Assembly: GCA_037013495.1 (NCBI GenBank)
Contig: CM072810.1
Location: 71,036,449-71,100,448 of the forward strand
DNA length: 64,000 nt
Reading direction: 5' to 3'
Source of the DNA: Hippophae tibetana
Taxonomy: Eukaryota > Streptophyta > Magnoliopsida > Rosales > Elaeagnaceae
Made by a program: the position numbers and the translations under genes. Under the pieces are notes generated by a model. The model was not told where the DNA came from. It did not search any database and saw only the letters and a program-made list of their open reading frames with translations. Positions 21,553 through 30,611 of this stretch are shown piece by piece (within the stretch, counting starts at the first letter, position 1; each line of letters starts with the position of its first letter).

Positions 21553-23772
21553 ATGGGAGATGCTGAAGATAGGCGGAAAAAGATGAAAGAATATACAATG
21601 CCAATCATTGGCAATGTACCTTCCGGTATCCAATTACAAGAGGCTGCAAGGAATTATGAATTGAAAAAGATTCATTATTCTTTATTGCCTTCCTTTTACG
21701 GTATCCTTAATGAAGACCCTTTGCATTTCATTCGAGAATTCTATGCTATTGTCCAAACCTTTCCACTACATGCAATTAATGAAGATCAACTTAGGATGAG
21801 GTGTTTTCCTTACACTCTCAAAGATAAAGCTTGGTCATGGTTCATTACTCTACAGTCAGGTTCTCTTAAAACTTGGGAGGCAGTCTATGAAATTTTTATG
21901 GGTAGGTTCTATTCCCATCAAAAGACTTTTGATCTAAGAACAAAGATAGCAACATTTTCTCAAATGTATGAAGAGCCCTTTCATGAAGCTTGGGAACGAT
22001 TCAAACTCCTTTTCATTCAATGTCAAAATCATAGCTTTCCATTACAGCTACAAAACCAATTCTTTTATGATGGATTGACACTACAAAGTCAATACATGGT
22101 TGATAATGCTGCTGGAGGTGCTGTAGGAGAAAAGACCGCAGAGGAAACCTATAATCTCTATGAGCTATTGGGTTCTAATTCCCAACAAAGAGGTGGTAGA
22201 AGGAAAGCAAAGGTCAATGAAGTCAGCTCTGATAATGAGCTAACCTTGCAACTTGCTGAATTGACTAAACAAGTGAAATTCCTCACTTCCCACCAAATTT
22301 CAAATCAAGAGGTATGTGAAGTGTGTTGTTCAATTGGGCATGGTACTCATAATTGTTCAAATACTTGCGATTCTAGTGTCGATGCCATAGAGGAAGTCCA
22401 ATCTTTTCAAAGGTATCATCCAAACACCTATAATCACCCAGCCTACACCCAATATCCAACATTAAGATCGGATAACAACCACCCTTACCCACCAAGCCAA
22501 TCTTTTAAACCAACCTTAGAAGATAGCTTGAATGCTTTTATTCAAGTTAGTCGTGACAACCAATTGATGACTAATCAAAGGTTGAACACCATGGAGGCTT
22601 CGGTTAAAAGAATTGAATCTAAAGTTGGGCAACTGGCTGAACAAATGCAAAAGAAAGAACCAGGAAAGTTGCCCAGTCAACCAGAACAAGCAAAGGATGT
22701 TAGAACCCTTCGAAGTGGTAAGGTAGTCAATACTAGTTTACCTGAAATCTCTAACAATCTACCTTGTAGTTCCGGTAACAAAGAAGGCGATATTCTAATC
22801 TCGCAAAAAGGAGAGACAAGTGTTAAACTTAACAAGCCTTCTGAAAAACTCATTGGGGGGTCATCTGACACCCCCAAAATTCAAAAGACAACAGAACCAC
22901 ACCAGATACAAGTACCTTTTCCCCACCGGTTGAAAGAATCCAAACAAGATAAGCAATTCAATGATCTTTTTAATATGCTCTCTAAAGTAAATATCAATTT
23001 ACCACTATTAGAAGTGATCATGAATGTGCCCTCATATGCCAAGTTTTTCAAAGAATTGAACACTAAGAAAAGGAGGTATGAACAGAATGAACGAGTAGTA
23101 GTATCAGAAATTTCTAGCGCTGTACTTCAGCACAAACTACCCCCTAAGTTGAAAGACCCTGGAAGTTTTATTATAAACATAACTATGGGGGATAAGAAGG
23201 TTGCTAAAGCAATGCTTGATTTAGGTGCTAGTATAAATTTGATGCCCTACTCTATATTCTTACAACTCAATCTAGGGGATTTAAAACCCACAACTATGTC
23301 CCTTCAACTTGCAGATAGATCTCTTAAATATCCAGAGGGAATAGTTGAGGATGTTTTGGTACAGGTAGACAAACTGATAATACCTGTTGACTTTGTGGTT
23401 CTGGATATGCAAGAAAATCCAGCATTGGACAGAGAGCACACAATATTGCTTGGTAGACCATTTATGGCAACTACTAAGACTATTATTGATGTCCAAGATG
23501 GAAATTTGACAATGACAGTCTTAGGAGAGACTGTTCATTTTAAAGTTTTTGATTCTTCACCTTTCCCTTCTATTTCTGCCATCGATGAAATATTCGATGT
23601 TGATCCTTTGGATAATCTTGTCCAAAACACCTTTTTCCGAACCAGAATAGAAGACAAGCTTGAAACCGTTCTTACACTTGAAAAGGTTGAAGAAGATTTA
23701 GATGAAGAAATTGAGGGGTACCTTGAACAACTAGACAATAATGAAGTGATGCAAAATCTAGTACGCTTTTAA
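21553..23772 (+). CDS. Gag2-protease (5' part of Gag-Pol)
   Basis: 739 residues. Residues about 11-212 are a Gag core paralogous to gag1. A CCHC zinc knuckle is intact at C255-x2-C258-x4-H263-x4-C268 ([14 protein letters not shown]) and would bind element RNA. A probable coiled coil lies at about 321-370, followed by a Lys/Ser/Pro-rich linker and a retropepsin-type aspartic protease with the active-site word LDLGAS (D556) and the later flap-side motif ILLGRP (about 631-636). The start ATG at 21553 is in an excellent context (A at -3, G at +4) and aligns with M53 of gag1. The frame ends at a TAA in a T4-A3 run near 23767-23773. Downstream homology continues without a gap in the -1 frame, so the stop is a frame break rather than a natural end. 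Confidence 0.92.
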   Translation: MGDAEDRRKKMKEYTMPIIGNVPSGIQLQEAARNYELKKIHYSLLPSFYGILNEDPLHFIREFYAIVQTFPLHAINEDQLRMRCFPYTLKDKAWSWFITLQSGSLKTWEAVYEIFMGRFYSHQKTFDLRTKIATFSQMYEEPFHEAWERFKLLFIQCQNHSFPLQLQNQFFYDGLTLQSQYMVDNAAGGAVGEKTAEETYNLYELLGSNSQQRGGRRKAKVNEVSSDNELTLQLAELTKQVKFLTSHQISNQEVCEVCCSIGHGTHNCSNTCDSSVDAIEEVQSFQRYHPNTYNHPAYTQYPTLRSDNNHPYPPSQSFKPTLEDSLNAFIQVSRDNQLMTNQRLNTMEASVKRIESKVGQLAEQMQKKEPGKLPSQPEQAKDVRTLRSGKVVNTSLPEISNNLPCSSGNKEGDILISQKGETSVKLNKPSEKLIGGSSDTPKIQKTTEPHQIQVPFPHRLKESKQDKQFNDLFNMLSKVNINLPLLEVIMNVPSYAKFFKELNTKKRRYEQNERVVVSEISSAVLQHKLPPKLKDPGSFIINITMGDKKVAKAMLDLGASINLMPYSIFLQLNLGDLKPTTMSLQLADRSLKYPEGIVEDVLVQVDKLIIPVDFVVLDMQENPALDREHTILLGRPFMATTKTIIDVQDGNLTMTVLGETVHFKVFDSSPFPSISAIDEIFDVDPLDNLVQNTFFRTRIEDKLETVLTLEKVEEDLDEEIEGYLEQLDNNEVMQNLVRF

Positions 23773-23775
23773 ATC
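23766..23775 (+). other. Frame break 1 in Gag-Pol (T4-A3 run)
   Basis: The gag2-PR frame meets TAA at 23770-23772 in CTTTTAAAT, and the homologous protein continues directly in the -1 frame. A one-base loss in the T run explains it. The zero-frame codons do not fit the classical X-XXY-YYZ slippery heptamer. Mutation or homopolymer sequencing error is more likely than recoding. Confidence 0.75.
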
Positions 23776-23852
23776 TACCCAGTTCTTCATCTATTAAAGA
23801 GGCCAATCCACCTGAACTTGAACTCAAAGTCTTACCTGAGCACTTAAAATAT

Positions 23853-25514
23853 GTGTTTTTGGGAGAAGGAGAAACTTATCCAGTGATAATTTCTTCAACC
23901 TTGACCAAACCACAAGAAAAAGAACTCATCAAAGTGCTTAAACAGTTTAAGAAATCAATAGGTTGGAGTATAGGTGATATAAGAGGCATTAGTCCAACAA
24001 TGTGTATGCACAAGATCAACTTGGAGGATGGTGCTAAACCTGTACGAGAGGCCCAAAGAAGACTAAACCCAAACATGCAAGAGGTAGTTAAAAAGGAAAT
24101 TCTTAAATTATTAGAAGAAGGGATTATCTACCCTATTGCAGATAGTAAGTGGGTTAGTCCAGTGCATGTGGTACCAAAGAAATCTGGGATAACAGTTGTT
24201 AAGAATGACAAAAGTGAATTAGTGCCCACTAGAATAATCACTGGATGGAGAATGTGTATAGATTTTAGGAAACTAAATTTATATACGAAAAAGGATCACT
24301 TTCCTCTTCCATTCATTGATCAAATGTTGGAAAGATTAGCTGGGCACGAATTTTACTGTTTTTTGGATGGACTGTCTGGATATTATCAAGTACCCATAGC
24401 ACCAGAAGATCAGGAAAAGACCACATTTACATGTCCTTTTGGGACATTTGCTTTTCGCAGAATGCCATTTGGGTTATGCAATGCCCCTGCCACGTTCCAA
24501 AGATGCATGATATCTATTTTCTCGGACATGGTGGAAAAATTCATTGAGATTTTCATGGACGATTTCTCTGTCTTTGGGAACTCATTTGATGATTGCTTAC
24601 ATAAATTGACTTTGGTTTTAGAAAGATGCATTGAATGCAATCTAACCCTTAGTTGGGAGAAAAGTCATTTTATGGTTCAACAAGGGATAGTTTTAGGACA
24701 TATAATTTCAAACAAGGGTATTGAAGTTGATAAGGCAAAAGTTGAATTGATATCCAAACTACCTCCCCCTACATCTGTGAAGGGGATAAGAAGCTTCTTG
24801 GGACATGCAGGATTCTACAGACGATTTATTAAAGATTTCTCTAAAATAAGTCGTCCATTATGTAACTTGCTATCCAAAGATGCTGATTTTGATTTCAACA
24901 ATGACTGCCTTACCTCCTTTAATACCTTGAAAGATAAACTCACATCTACCCCTGTTATAATGGCACCAAACTGGTCTTTACCCTTTGAAATAATGTGTGA
25001 CGCTTCTGATTATGCAATAGGAGCAGTCCTGGGACAAAGAGTGGAAAAGCGTTTACATGTCATCTACTATGCTAGCAAAACACTCAATGATGCCCAGATG
25101 AATTACACCACCACTGAAAAGGAATTCTTGGCTATAGTATTCTCTTTAGACAAATTTCGGTCTTATTTAGTAGGATCTAAAGTGATTGTGCATTCTGATC
25201 ATGCTGCTTTAAGATACCTATTAAGTAAACCAAATGCCAAGCCAAGGTTAATCAGGTGGGTCTTACTCTTACAAGAATTTGACCTAGAAATCAAGGATAA
25301 GAAAGGCAGTGAAAACTTAGTAGCTGACCATTTGTCTAGGTTGATTTCTGACTTTAATTCTCTTAAAGATGAGAGTAATGACGATATAGTTGAAACCTTT
25401 CCTGATGAACAGTTATTTTTCATAGGTCCGAACCCATGGTACGCTGATATTGTAAACTATCTTGCCACTGGTGTTTTGCGACCCTTCATATCAGGAGAAG
25501 AAAAGGTTTTTTAA
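23853..25514 (+). CDS. Pol: reverse transcriptase and RNase H (broken frame)
   Basis: 553 residues from the first ATG, but homology begins upstream at about 23773 in the same frame, so this ATG is probably internal to Gag-Pol. Reverse transcriptase covers about 60-300: catalytic D172 in [10 protein letters not shown] and the pair D236-D237 in FMDDFSVFG, with [12 protein letters not shown] between. RNase H covers about 375-500: D383 ([13 protein letters not shown]), the Glu of TEKEF (422-424), D449 ([11 protein letters not shown]) and D492 (VADHLSRL). No key residue is missing. The frame is -1 relative to gag2-PR and +1 short of integrase. It ends at a TAA created after a T6 run near 25507-25512, where typical Athila Pol runs straight on into integrase. 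Confidence 0.93.
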   Translation: MFLGEGETYPVIISSTLTKPQEKELIKVLKQFKKSIGWSIGDIRGISPTMCMHKINLEDGAKPVREAQRRLNPNMQEVVKKEILKLLEEGIIYPIADSKWVSPVHVVPKKSGITVVKNDKSELVPTRIITGWRMCIDFRKLNLYTKKDHFPLPFIDQMLERLAGHEFYCFLDGLSGYYQVPIAPEDQEKTTFTCPFGTFAFRRMPFGLCNAPATFQRCMISIFSDMVEKFIEIFMDDFSVFGNSFDDCLHKLTLVLERCIECNLTLSWEKSHFMVQQGIVLGHIISNKGIEVDKAKVELISKLPPPTSVKGIRSFLGHAGFYRRFIKDFSKISRPLCNLLSKDADFDFNNDCLTSFNTLKDKLTSTPVIMAPNWSLPFEIMCDASDYAIGAVLGQRVEKRLHVIYYASKTLNDAQMNYTTTEKEFLAIVFSLDKFRSYLVGSKVIVHSDHAALRYLLSKPNAKPRLIRWVLLLQEFDLEIKDKKGSENLVADHLSRLISDFNSLKDESNDDIVETFPDEQLFFIGPNPWYADIVNYLATGVLRPFISGEEKVF

Positions 25515-26718
25515 AACTATTAAGGACTATTTCTGGGATGACCCTTATTTATACAAGATTGGTCAAGATCAAGTCATCCGGAGATGTGTACCTGAAGAAG
25601 AACATAAGAGCATTCTGACTTTTTGTCATGAACTTCATTGTGGGGGTCATTTTGGAGGAGAAAAGACAGCCCGTAAGATATTACAGTCTGGATTCTTTTG
25701 GCCCACTCTTTTTAAAGATGCTCATATGTTTTGTGCACAATGTGATAGATGTCAAAGAACAGGAAACATAAGCAAAAGAGATGAAATGCCTTTGACATCT
25801 AATTTAGTTGTTGAACTCTTTGACGTATGGGGGATTGACTTTATGGGTCCTTTTCCCCCATCTAATGGTTTTCAATACATTTTGGTTGCTGTGGATTATG
25901 TGTCCAAGTGGGTAGAAGCTATCCCCACCAAAACCAATGATGCTAATGTTGTTGTGAAATTCTTGAAAGATTTCATATTCAGTAGGTTCGGAACGCCTAG
26001 AGCTATAATAAGTGATGGAGGTAGCCATTTTTGTAACAAACTCTTTGATGGAGTACTAAACAAGTACAACATCACACATAAGGTAGCTACTCCATATCAT
26101 CCTCAAACTTCCGGATTAGTGGAAGTAAGTAATAGGCAAATCAAGGGAATACTGGAACGCACTGTGCGTCCTTCAAGGAAGGATTGGGCATTTAAGTTAA
26201 ATGATGCCTTATGGGCATACCGCACCGCTTACAAAACACCTATTGGGATGAGCCCTTACCGGTTAATCTTTGGGAAAGCGTGCCACCTTCCAGTTGAACT
26301 TGAGCAGAAGGCTTATTGGGCAATTAAAGAGCTAAACATGGATTTAGATAAAGCAGGTGAAAAACGAGTACTCCAGCTTCATGAGTTGGAAGAAATTAGG
26401 AATGAAGCCTATGAGAATGCCAAATTATACAAGGAGCGTACTAAGCGCTATCATGACAAGAGGCTAGTTCCTAAGACTCTTCACCCTGGAATGAAAGTTC
26501 TTTTATTTAACTCTCGTTTGAGATTGTTTCCAGGAAAGCTAAGATCAAGATGGGATGGACCATTCAAAATAGTTCAGGTATCTGAACATGGAGTAGTAGA
26601 ACTATTGGACTCCAAGACACAAAAAACGTTCAAAGTTAATGGCCATCGTGTCAAGCCTTATGTGGAAGAACCAAACAACATTGCTGAAATGGATTGCATT
26701 TGGCTGAGTAACCCTTAG
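25462..26718 (+). CDS. Pol: integrase (broken frame)
   Basis: 418 residues from the first in-frame ATG. Real homology starts near 25510, so the first dozen or so residues are out-of-frame read-through. The N-terminal zinc-binding HHCC is H59-x3-H63...C94-x2-C97. The catalytic core has D126 (GIDFMGPF), D185 (SDGGSHF) and E221, that is D-x58-D-x35-E, the expected DD35E geometry. The C-terminal part contains a GPY/F-like motif ([10 protein letters not shown], 361-370). There is no chromodomain, which fits the Athila lineage rather than chromoviruses. It joins the RT-RNase H frame through a single-base frame change. The TAG stop at 26716-26718 is followed at once by the paired hairpins. Confidence 0.93.
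   Translation: MPLVFCDPSYQEKKRFFKTIKDYFWDDPYLYKIGQDQVIRRCVPEEEHKSILTFCHELHCGGHFGGEKTARKILQSGFFWPTLFKDAHMFCAQCDRCQRTGNISKRDEMPLTSNLVVELFDVWGIDFMGPFPPSNGFQYILVAVDYVSKWVEAIPTKTNDANVVVKFLKDFIFSRFGTPRAIISDGGSHFCNKLFDGVLNKYNITHKVATPYHPQTSGLVEVSNRQIKGILERTVRPSRKDWAFKLNDALWAYRTAYKTPIGMSPYRLIFGKACHLPVELEQKAYWAIKELNMDLDKAGEKRVLQLHELEEIRNEAYENAKLYKERTKRYHDKRLVPKTLHPGMKVLLFNSRLRLFPGKLRSRWDGPFKIVQVSEHGVVELLDSKTQKTFKVNGHRVKPYVEEPNNIAEMDCIWLSNP
25504..25515 (+). other. Frame break 2 in Gag-Pol (T6 run)
   Basis: The RT-RNase H frame stops at the end of a T6-A4 run, while integrase homology continues in the +1 frame. A one-base gain in the run explains it. The two breaks are opposite in sign, so integrase returns to the frame of gag2-PR. 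Confidence 0.75.
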
Positions 26719-26730
26719 CACCAAAAAGAT

Positions 26731-26779
26731 ACGTCTTGCTAAGACGTTAAACTAAGCGCTGGATGGGAGGCAACCCATC
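26731..26779 (+). other. Paired hairpins downstream of integrase
   Basis: ACGTCTTGCTAAGACGT (7-bp stem, 3-base loop) at 26731-26747, then GATGGGAGGCAACCCATC (6-bp stem) at 26762-26779. It sits 12 bases after the stop codon. From memory, a GGGAGGCAACCC box after the last ORF is common in Athila-like elements, so this copy is expected; the second copy after gag1 is not. Confidence 0.7.
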
Positions 26780-27038
26780 ATGTTAGGTAATTTTTTTGTT
26801 ATTTGTTTTATTTACTTAATTTTATTGTTTATTTTAGTTTACTTGTATGTGAATAATTTTTAAAATTGTTAAAACTAAAATATTTGTTGAGATGTTAGAA
26901 GTTCACAGCGATCTGTCTGTATACACTTTAATGATGAATATGATGGATGCACCTGCATTTCTTCATTACTACTTACACATTCTCAAGAAATAGGTAATCT
27001 TTCTCCTCTTTTCTCTTTATCTTTAATTTGCAGTTGTT

Positions 27039-27074
27039 ACATTGAGGACAATGTAAGTTCTAGGTTGGGGGTGG
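27039..27074 (+). other. Dyad plus internal G-rich (polypurine-like) tract
   Basis: ACATTG-AGGA-CAATGT at 27039-27054, then GGTTGGGGGTGG at 27063-27074. The G-rich box shares GGTTGGGGGT with the tract at the 3' LTR border, so it is a candidate second plus-strand priming site. Confidence 0.5.
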
Positions 27075-27689
27075 TGAAAAGTTACCATGCTATATATAAA
27101 AAAAAAATTATCACAAAAATGTATCATATCTTTAAATCAAATTTAAGTAAATAGTTAAAGTCTTTGGTACTGTTAGATTAATTTTTGAAAACATATCATA
27201 AAATATTTTGTAATTATTTTTGATAATTAGTTAGTTTTTGTCATAACTAGTATTTCTTGATAAAATGTGGAAATTATATTAAACCCAAAATCGGTGTTTA
27301 TGAATTTTTTTTAGTGGAGACTACCCTTGTGAGATATAATTTGAGCCTAATTTCTTTTATTCAGAGTGAAATATATATTTTTTCTACTCCAAACACATTT
27401 CTTATTTATTCAAAAAGTTTAGATGATCTCTATAGGTATTAGCATTGAATGTATGAATTTTTTTCTCATCTTAATAGAGTATCATATATTTTTGATTATT
27501 ATTTTTGCTTAGATTAAATGATTTGAGTAGAAATTGATAGTATATGCTTATATCTCATTTATGCATGACTGTTACAAAAACAAAAAGACATATCTGGGGT
27601 TACCTAAACCAAGATCAAACAGAAAAGCCAAAAAAATTAACCACTCACCAAAATCCAAAAAAATGTACAATCTGTACATGGGTTGACTC

Positions 27690-27720
<31 letters not shown>

Positions 27721-28587
27721 TAATAGAGAGATAAAAAAATAGTATCATCTACATACTATGACCCACATTGCCTACAAAGTTGTGAGTAAAGGCTAATTAC
27801 AAAAGAAAGATATAGGAAGTAATTCCCTAAAAAGTCATTGCAATTTCTTCATTTGTTAAAGCATATATCTTGAAATTCTTTCTTAATGAGTTTGATTTAT
27901 GCATGAAAATAATTTTTGTATATGATATCTTTATAATTTATACATTCGATTCCTTTCATGAGATCAATGTTAAAATAACACTTTGAGCCTTTATTCTTTA
28001 TACATATGCGAACATATTAGTTCATTTCTATACATCAACTCTTTCGCATATAAATTAGTATGAGTGTTTGAACCCATAAGATTCAGTGCTTTGAGAGTAT
28101 TGACTTGTGAGGAATAGAGTCGAAGCGAATACTGATTCATGACACTGAAATTGGGTAAAATTAAATTGATACATTTTTGAAATGAAATATGAAAATGATT
28201 TTCGACTAATTATTATAATAAAATCATGATTGTTTAAAGAGATTAAAATAACTTATGCTTGAGATTTCAATTATGATCTTAAAAGAGATTAAAAAGTATG
28301 AGATATTTTTGTGATATGTTGTGTTCTTTTACTCTTAAATTAATTTTTGATTGTGTTGTAATTTTAATTTTTGATTTGATTGTTTTTATCTTTACATTTA
28401 GTTCAATGTTTGTGGGTATCATTACTGAAAACCCTCACGAGACTCAAACTCGTCCACTAGGGCAACCTAGGGGTTTAACGGCTTGTTGCATAGGCTAAAT
28501 GCAACCGTTTCAATCCATGAAAGTGATTTAGGATAGTTTAATTTTTAGCTTTTATCGCTTCTCTTGCTAAGAGACTAGCAAGAAGCT

Positions 28588-28599
28588 GGTTGGGGGTTG
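28588..28599 (+). other. Putative polypurine tract
   Basis: GGTTGGGGGTTG directly abuts the 3' LTR start at 28600, the position required for plus-strand priming. It is G-rich but interrupted by T, so the exact primer is uncertain. Confidence 0.55.
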
Positions 28600-30606
28600 T
28601 GATGAGTGCTCAAAAAGCACTAAAATAACCATGATTTTATGTACCTTAATTGATTAAAAATACATATATTTATATGTTTTATCATATATTTATATAAATT
28701 TGTCTTTTTCGGAATCACGGGTATTTTTATTGTTTTTCAGGTATTTTGGCTTAAAAACGCAATGTAAAGACTTAAAGAGGAATATTTGAAGCAATACATC
28801 ACAAATATATCAATAAATAAGTGAGAAAAGGTCAACAAACATGGAAAAATCGGACGAAATGGGTCGAAAAGGTCAAAAATGTCAAAAAGACGGAAATCGC
28901 GCGTCGCAGCCCGGCCGTGCGCGCAGCCCAGCGCCCAGCCGCGCGCGCCCCAGCGCGCCCCAGCGCCCCATCCCGCGCGCGCTGGCACTGTTCACGCGCG
29001 CCGAGCTGCGCGCAGCGCCCAGCAGCCGCCCATCCGCGCGCCCAACGCGTTTTCGCCCCATTTTTCACGTGCAGCCGCCCCTGTGACGTCATGCTGACGT
29101 CATTGATGACATCAGCAAGTCCAATACGCGTTTTTACATTTTTTAATATTTTTTTAACATTTTTTTACTCATTTTTTCTCTCCATCCTCACCTATAAATA
29201 CCCCCCTTCCATTCACTTCAAAACACACCTTCAAAACTCACTTCTCTCTTCTTTCTTTCTCTCATTTCTTAGTTTTTAGTTTCTCTTAGTTTCTTTCTTA
29301 GTTTCTAAGCTTTTCTTAGTTTTTCTCTTAGTTTTTAGTTCAATTCTCTTAGGTTTAGTGTTCTTCTCTTTTTGAGAGGAACTTGTAATGTTTTTGTAAT
29401 AATTTAGATTTTTGATTCAATATATGGAAGTGCAAATTCCGCTCGGAGGTTTTCTAGCTACGGGAATAGCGTCGAAGTTCTGTAAGGATTTTATTTTCTT
29501 TACAGTTATTTTTATGCTTTATTCTTACATGTTATATTCAACTTGTCTGTGGTTAAATTTAACTATGCTAGCTGTTTAGTAAATATGATGTAATAACGAC
29601 GTTGTTATGCTTGCGAAATATTAAATAGGTGAAAATTTCTAAAATGAATTGATTTTGTTTTTATTCAAGATTTTATATTAAGAATGTTAGAGAGAAATAT
29701 ATTATTTTTCATTACAAACTTAAAAATGAAAATTAGATTTTAAGGTTTAGTTATCCGGTCTAATTTAGAGTAGTGCTCTTTTATTTGTTGGTACAATCGC
29801 CCGGTAGTTAGAGTGAAACTCTATTTCAAAAGTTTTTATAAGAATTATTATGTGAAAATGTATTGACAACATGTTTTCAATAGTGGTTTTAAAACTTGAA
29901 AGTTAGTACTCGGATAATTAAATTCTTAGGTTTAATTTGGACACCTTGAATAAAGTTTAAACTGTCTAACCCCACCAAAGGTGGCATTTAAATGGTTCAT
30001 TTTCAATCTCTTAGAAAAAGGAATTAATTTAATTAAGCATATTAGTTATCAACCCCACCCATAGGTGTTAATTGATTTGTTTAGTTAACAAAGAATATCT
30101 AACCCCACCAAAGGTGGTATTTATATAAAAAAGAGAGAATCAATAAAATGTCAATTTATATCTTTAATAACCTAGTTAATATGAGCAAGCATAATTAATT
30201 TAGTTATTATATCCATAAATACTCCGCTAATATAAATGATAAAAATTTGCATGAACATTTATTGAATCCGTATATATGTTTATTTCTAGATAATTATTTA
30301 TTGAATTTGTATCTATGTTTATTTTTATGATTTTAGATTATATTTAATTAATCTGTATATATGTTTTATTTTATGTTATTAGATTAGGAACACAAAAACC
30401 AAACTATCGTGACAGGATGTTTAGGATTTAATTTCGTTTTTAAAAGATTGAATAATAAGTTAAAAACCACATACATTCCTTCCTTAGATCGACCTTGGGA
30501 GTATACTTATCATTTTCTACGAAATGATTCGTGCACTTGCGAGAGTTTTATAAATATTAAAACCAAAGTATTTGCGGGAATCGGCGATGCCGGTTTTCGT
30601 TCATCA
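28600..30606 (+). repeat. 3' LTR (2007 bp)
   Basis: Matches the 5' LTR from TGATGAGTGC to CGTTCATCA. I counted four substitutions (near 28626, 28681, 29536 and 30574) and two deletions of 11 and 25 bases in the GC-rich tract. The promoter cluster is unchanged: G-box 29066-29071, bZIP sites 29084-29091, 29095-29102 and 29107-29114, TATA box 29193-29200. It could drive transcription into the adjacent satellite. Confidence 0.97.
29066..29200 (+). promoter_or_regulatory. 3' LTR promoter copy facing the satellite array
   Basis: The same G-box, GCC-box, three TGACG-type sites and TATA box as in the 5' LTR. Its orientation points rightward into the satellite, so read-out transcription of the plus strand of the array is possible. 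No direct evidence for it exists in the sequence. Confidence 0.6.
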
Positions 30607-30611
30607 AACCC
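30607..30611. repeat. Target-site duplication, right copy (AACCC)
   Basis: AACCC directly after the 3' LTR end, matching 17196-17200. The satellite continues with TTGGAAGAAAAGTAAAAAGC exactly as in the uninterrupted E monomer near 11708. Confidence 0.95.

Larger units (their letters stand above)
26719..28599 (+). other. Long 3' non-coding region, no env-like gene
   Basis: About 1.9 kb from the integrase stop to the 3' LTR. The only ORFs are 61 and 66 codons with no recognisable feature, although Athila elements often carry an env-like ORF here. It contains paired hairpins (26731-26779), an ACATTG...CAATGT dyad with a G-rich tract (27039-27074), an A run of about 30 near 27690-27720, and the terminal G-rich tract. 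Otherwise I see AT-rich unique sequence. Confidence 0.75.
17201..30606 (+). mobile_element. Athila-type Ty3/gypsy LTR retrotransposon with two gag genes
   Basis: A complete element of 13406 bp: LTRs of 2043 and 2007 bp with TGATGA...TCATCA ends, a 5-bp target duplication, a tRNA-Asp primer-binding site, gag1, gag2-protease, RT-RNase H, integrase, a long 3' non-coding stretch and a G-rich tract at the 3' LTR border. Integrase lies after RT-RNase H, so the order is Ty3/gypsy. The integrase ends in a GPY/F-like module with no chromodomain, and the Gag and protease wording is Athila-like. The LTRs differ by four substitutions that I could count and two indels, so insertion is recent. No env-like ORF is visible. 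Two single-base frame changes break Gag-Pol; if real, the copy is non-autonomous at present. Confidence 0.95.

Noticed and set aside
23766-23775. Programmed -1 frameshift between protease and RT
   Set aside because: The zero-frame codons do not form an X-XXY-YYZ heptamer and no clear downstream pseudoknot is visible. A single-base change in a T run is simpler.
20622-26028. Minus-strand and alternative-frame ORFs inside gag and pol
   Set aside because: They are shadows of the plus-strand genes, which carry all the recognisable motifs.
27257-28498. Candidate env-like ORFs of 61 and 66 codons
   Set aside because: Too short, with no signal peptide plus surface-domain arrangement and no similarity I recognise.
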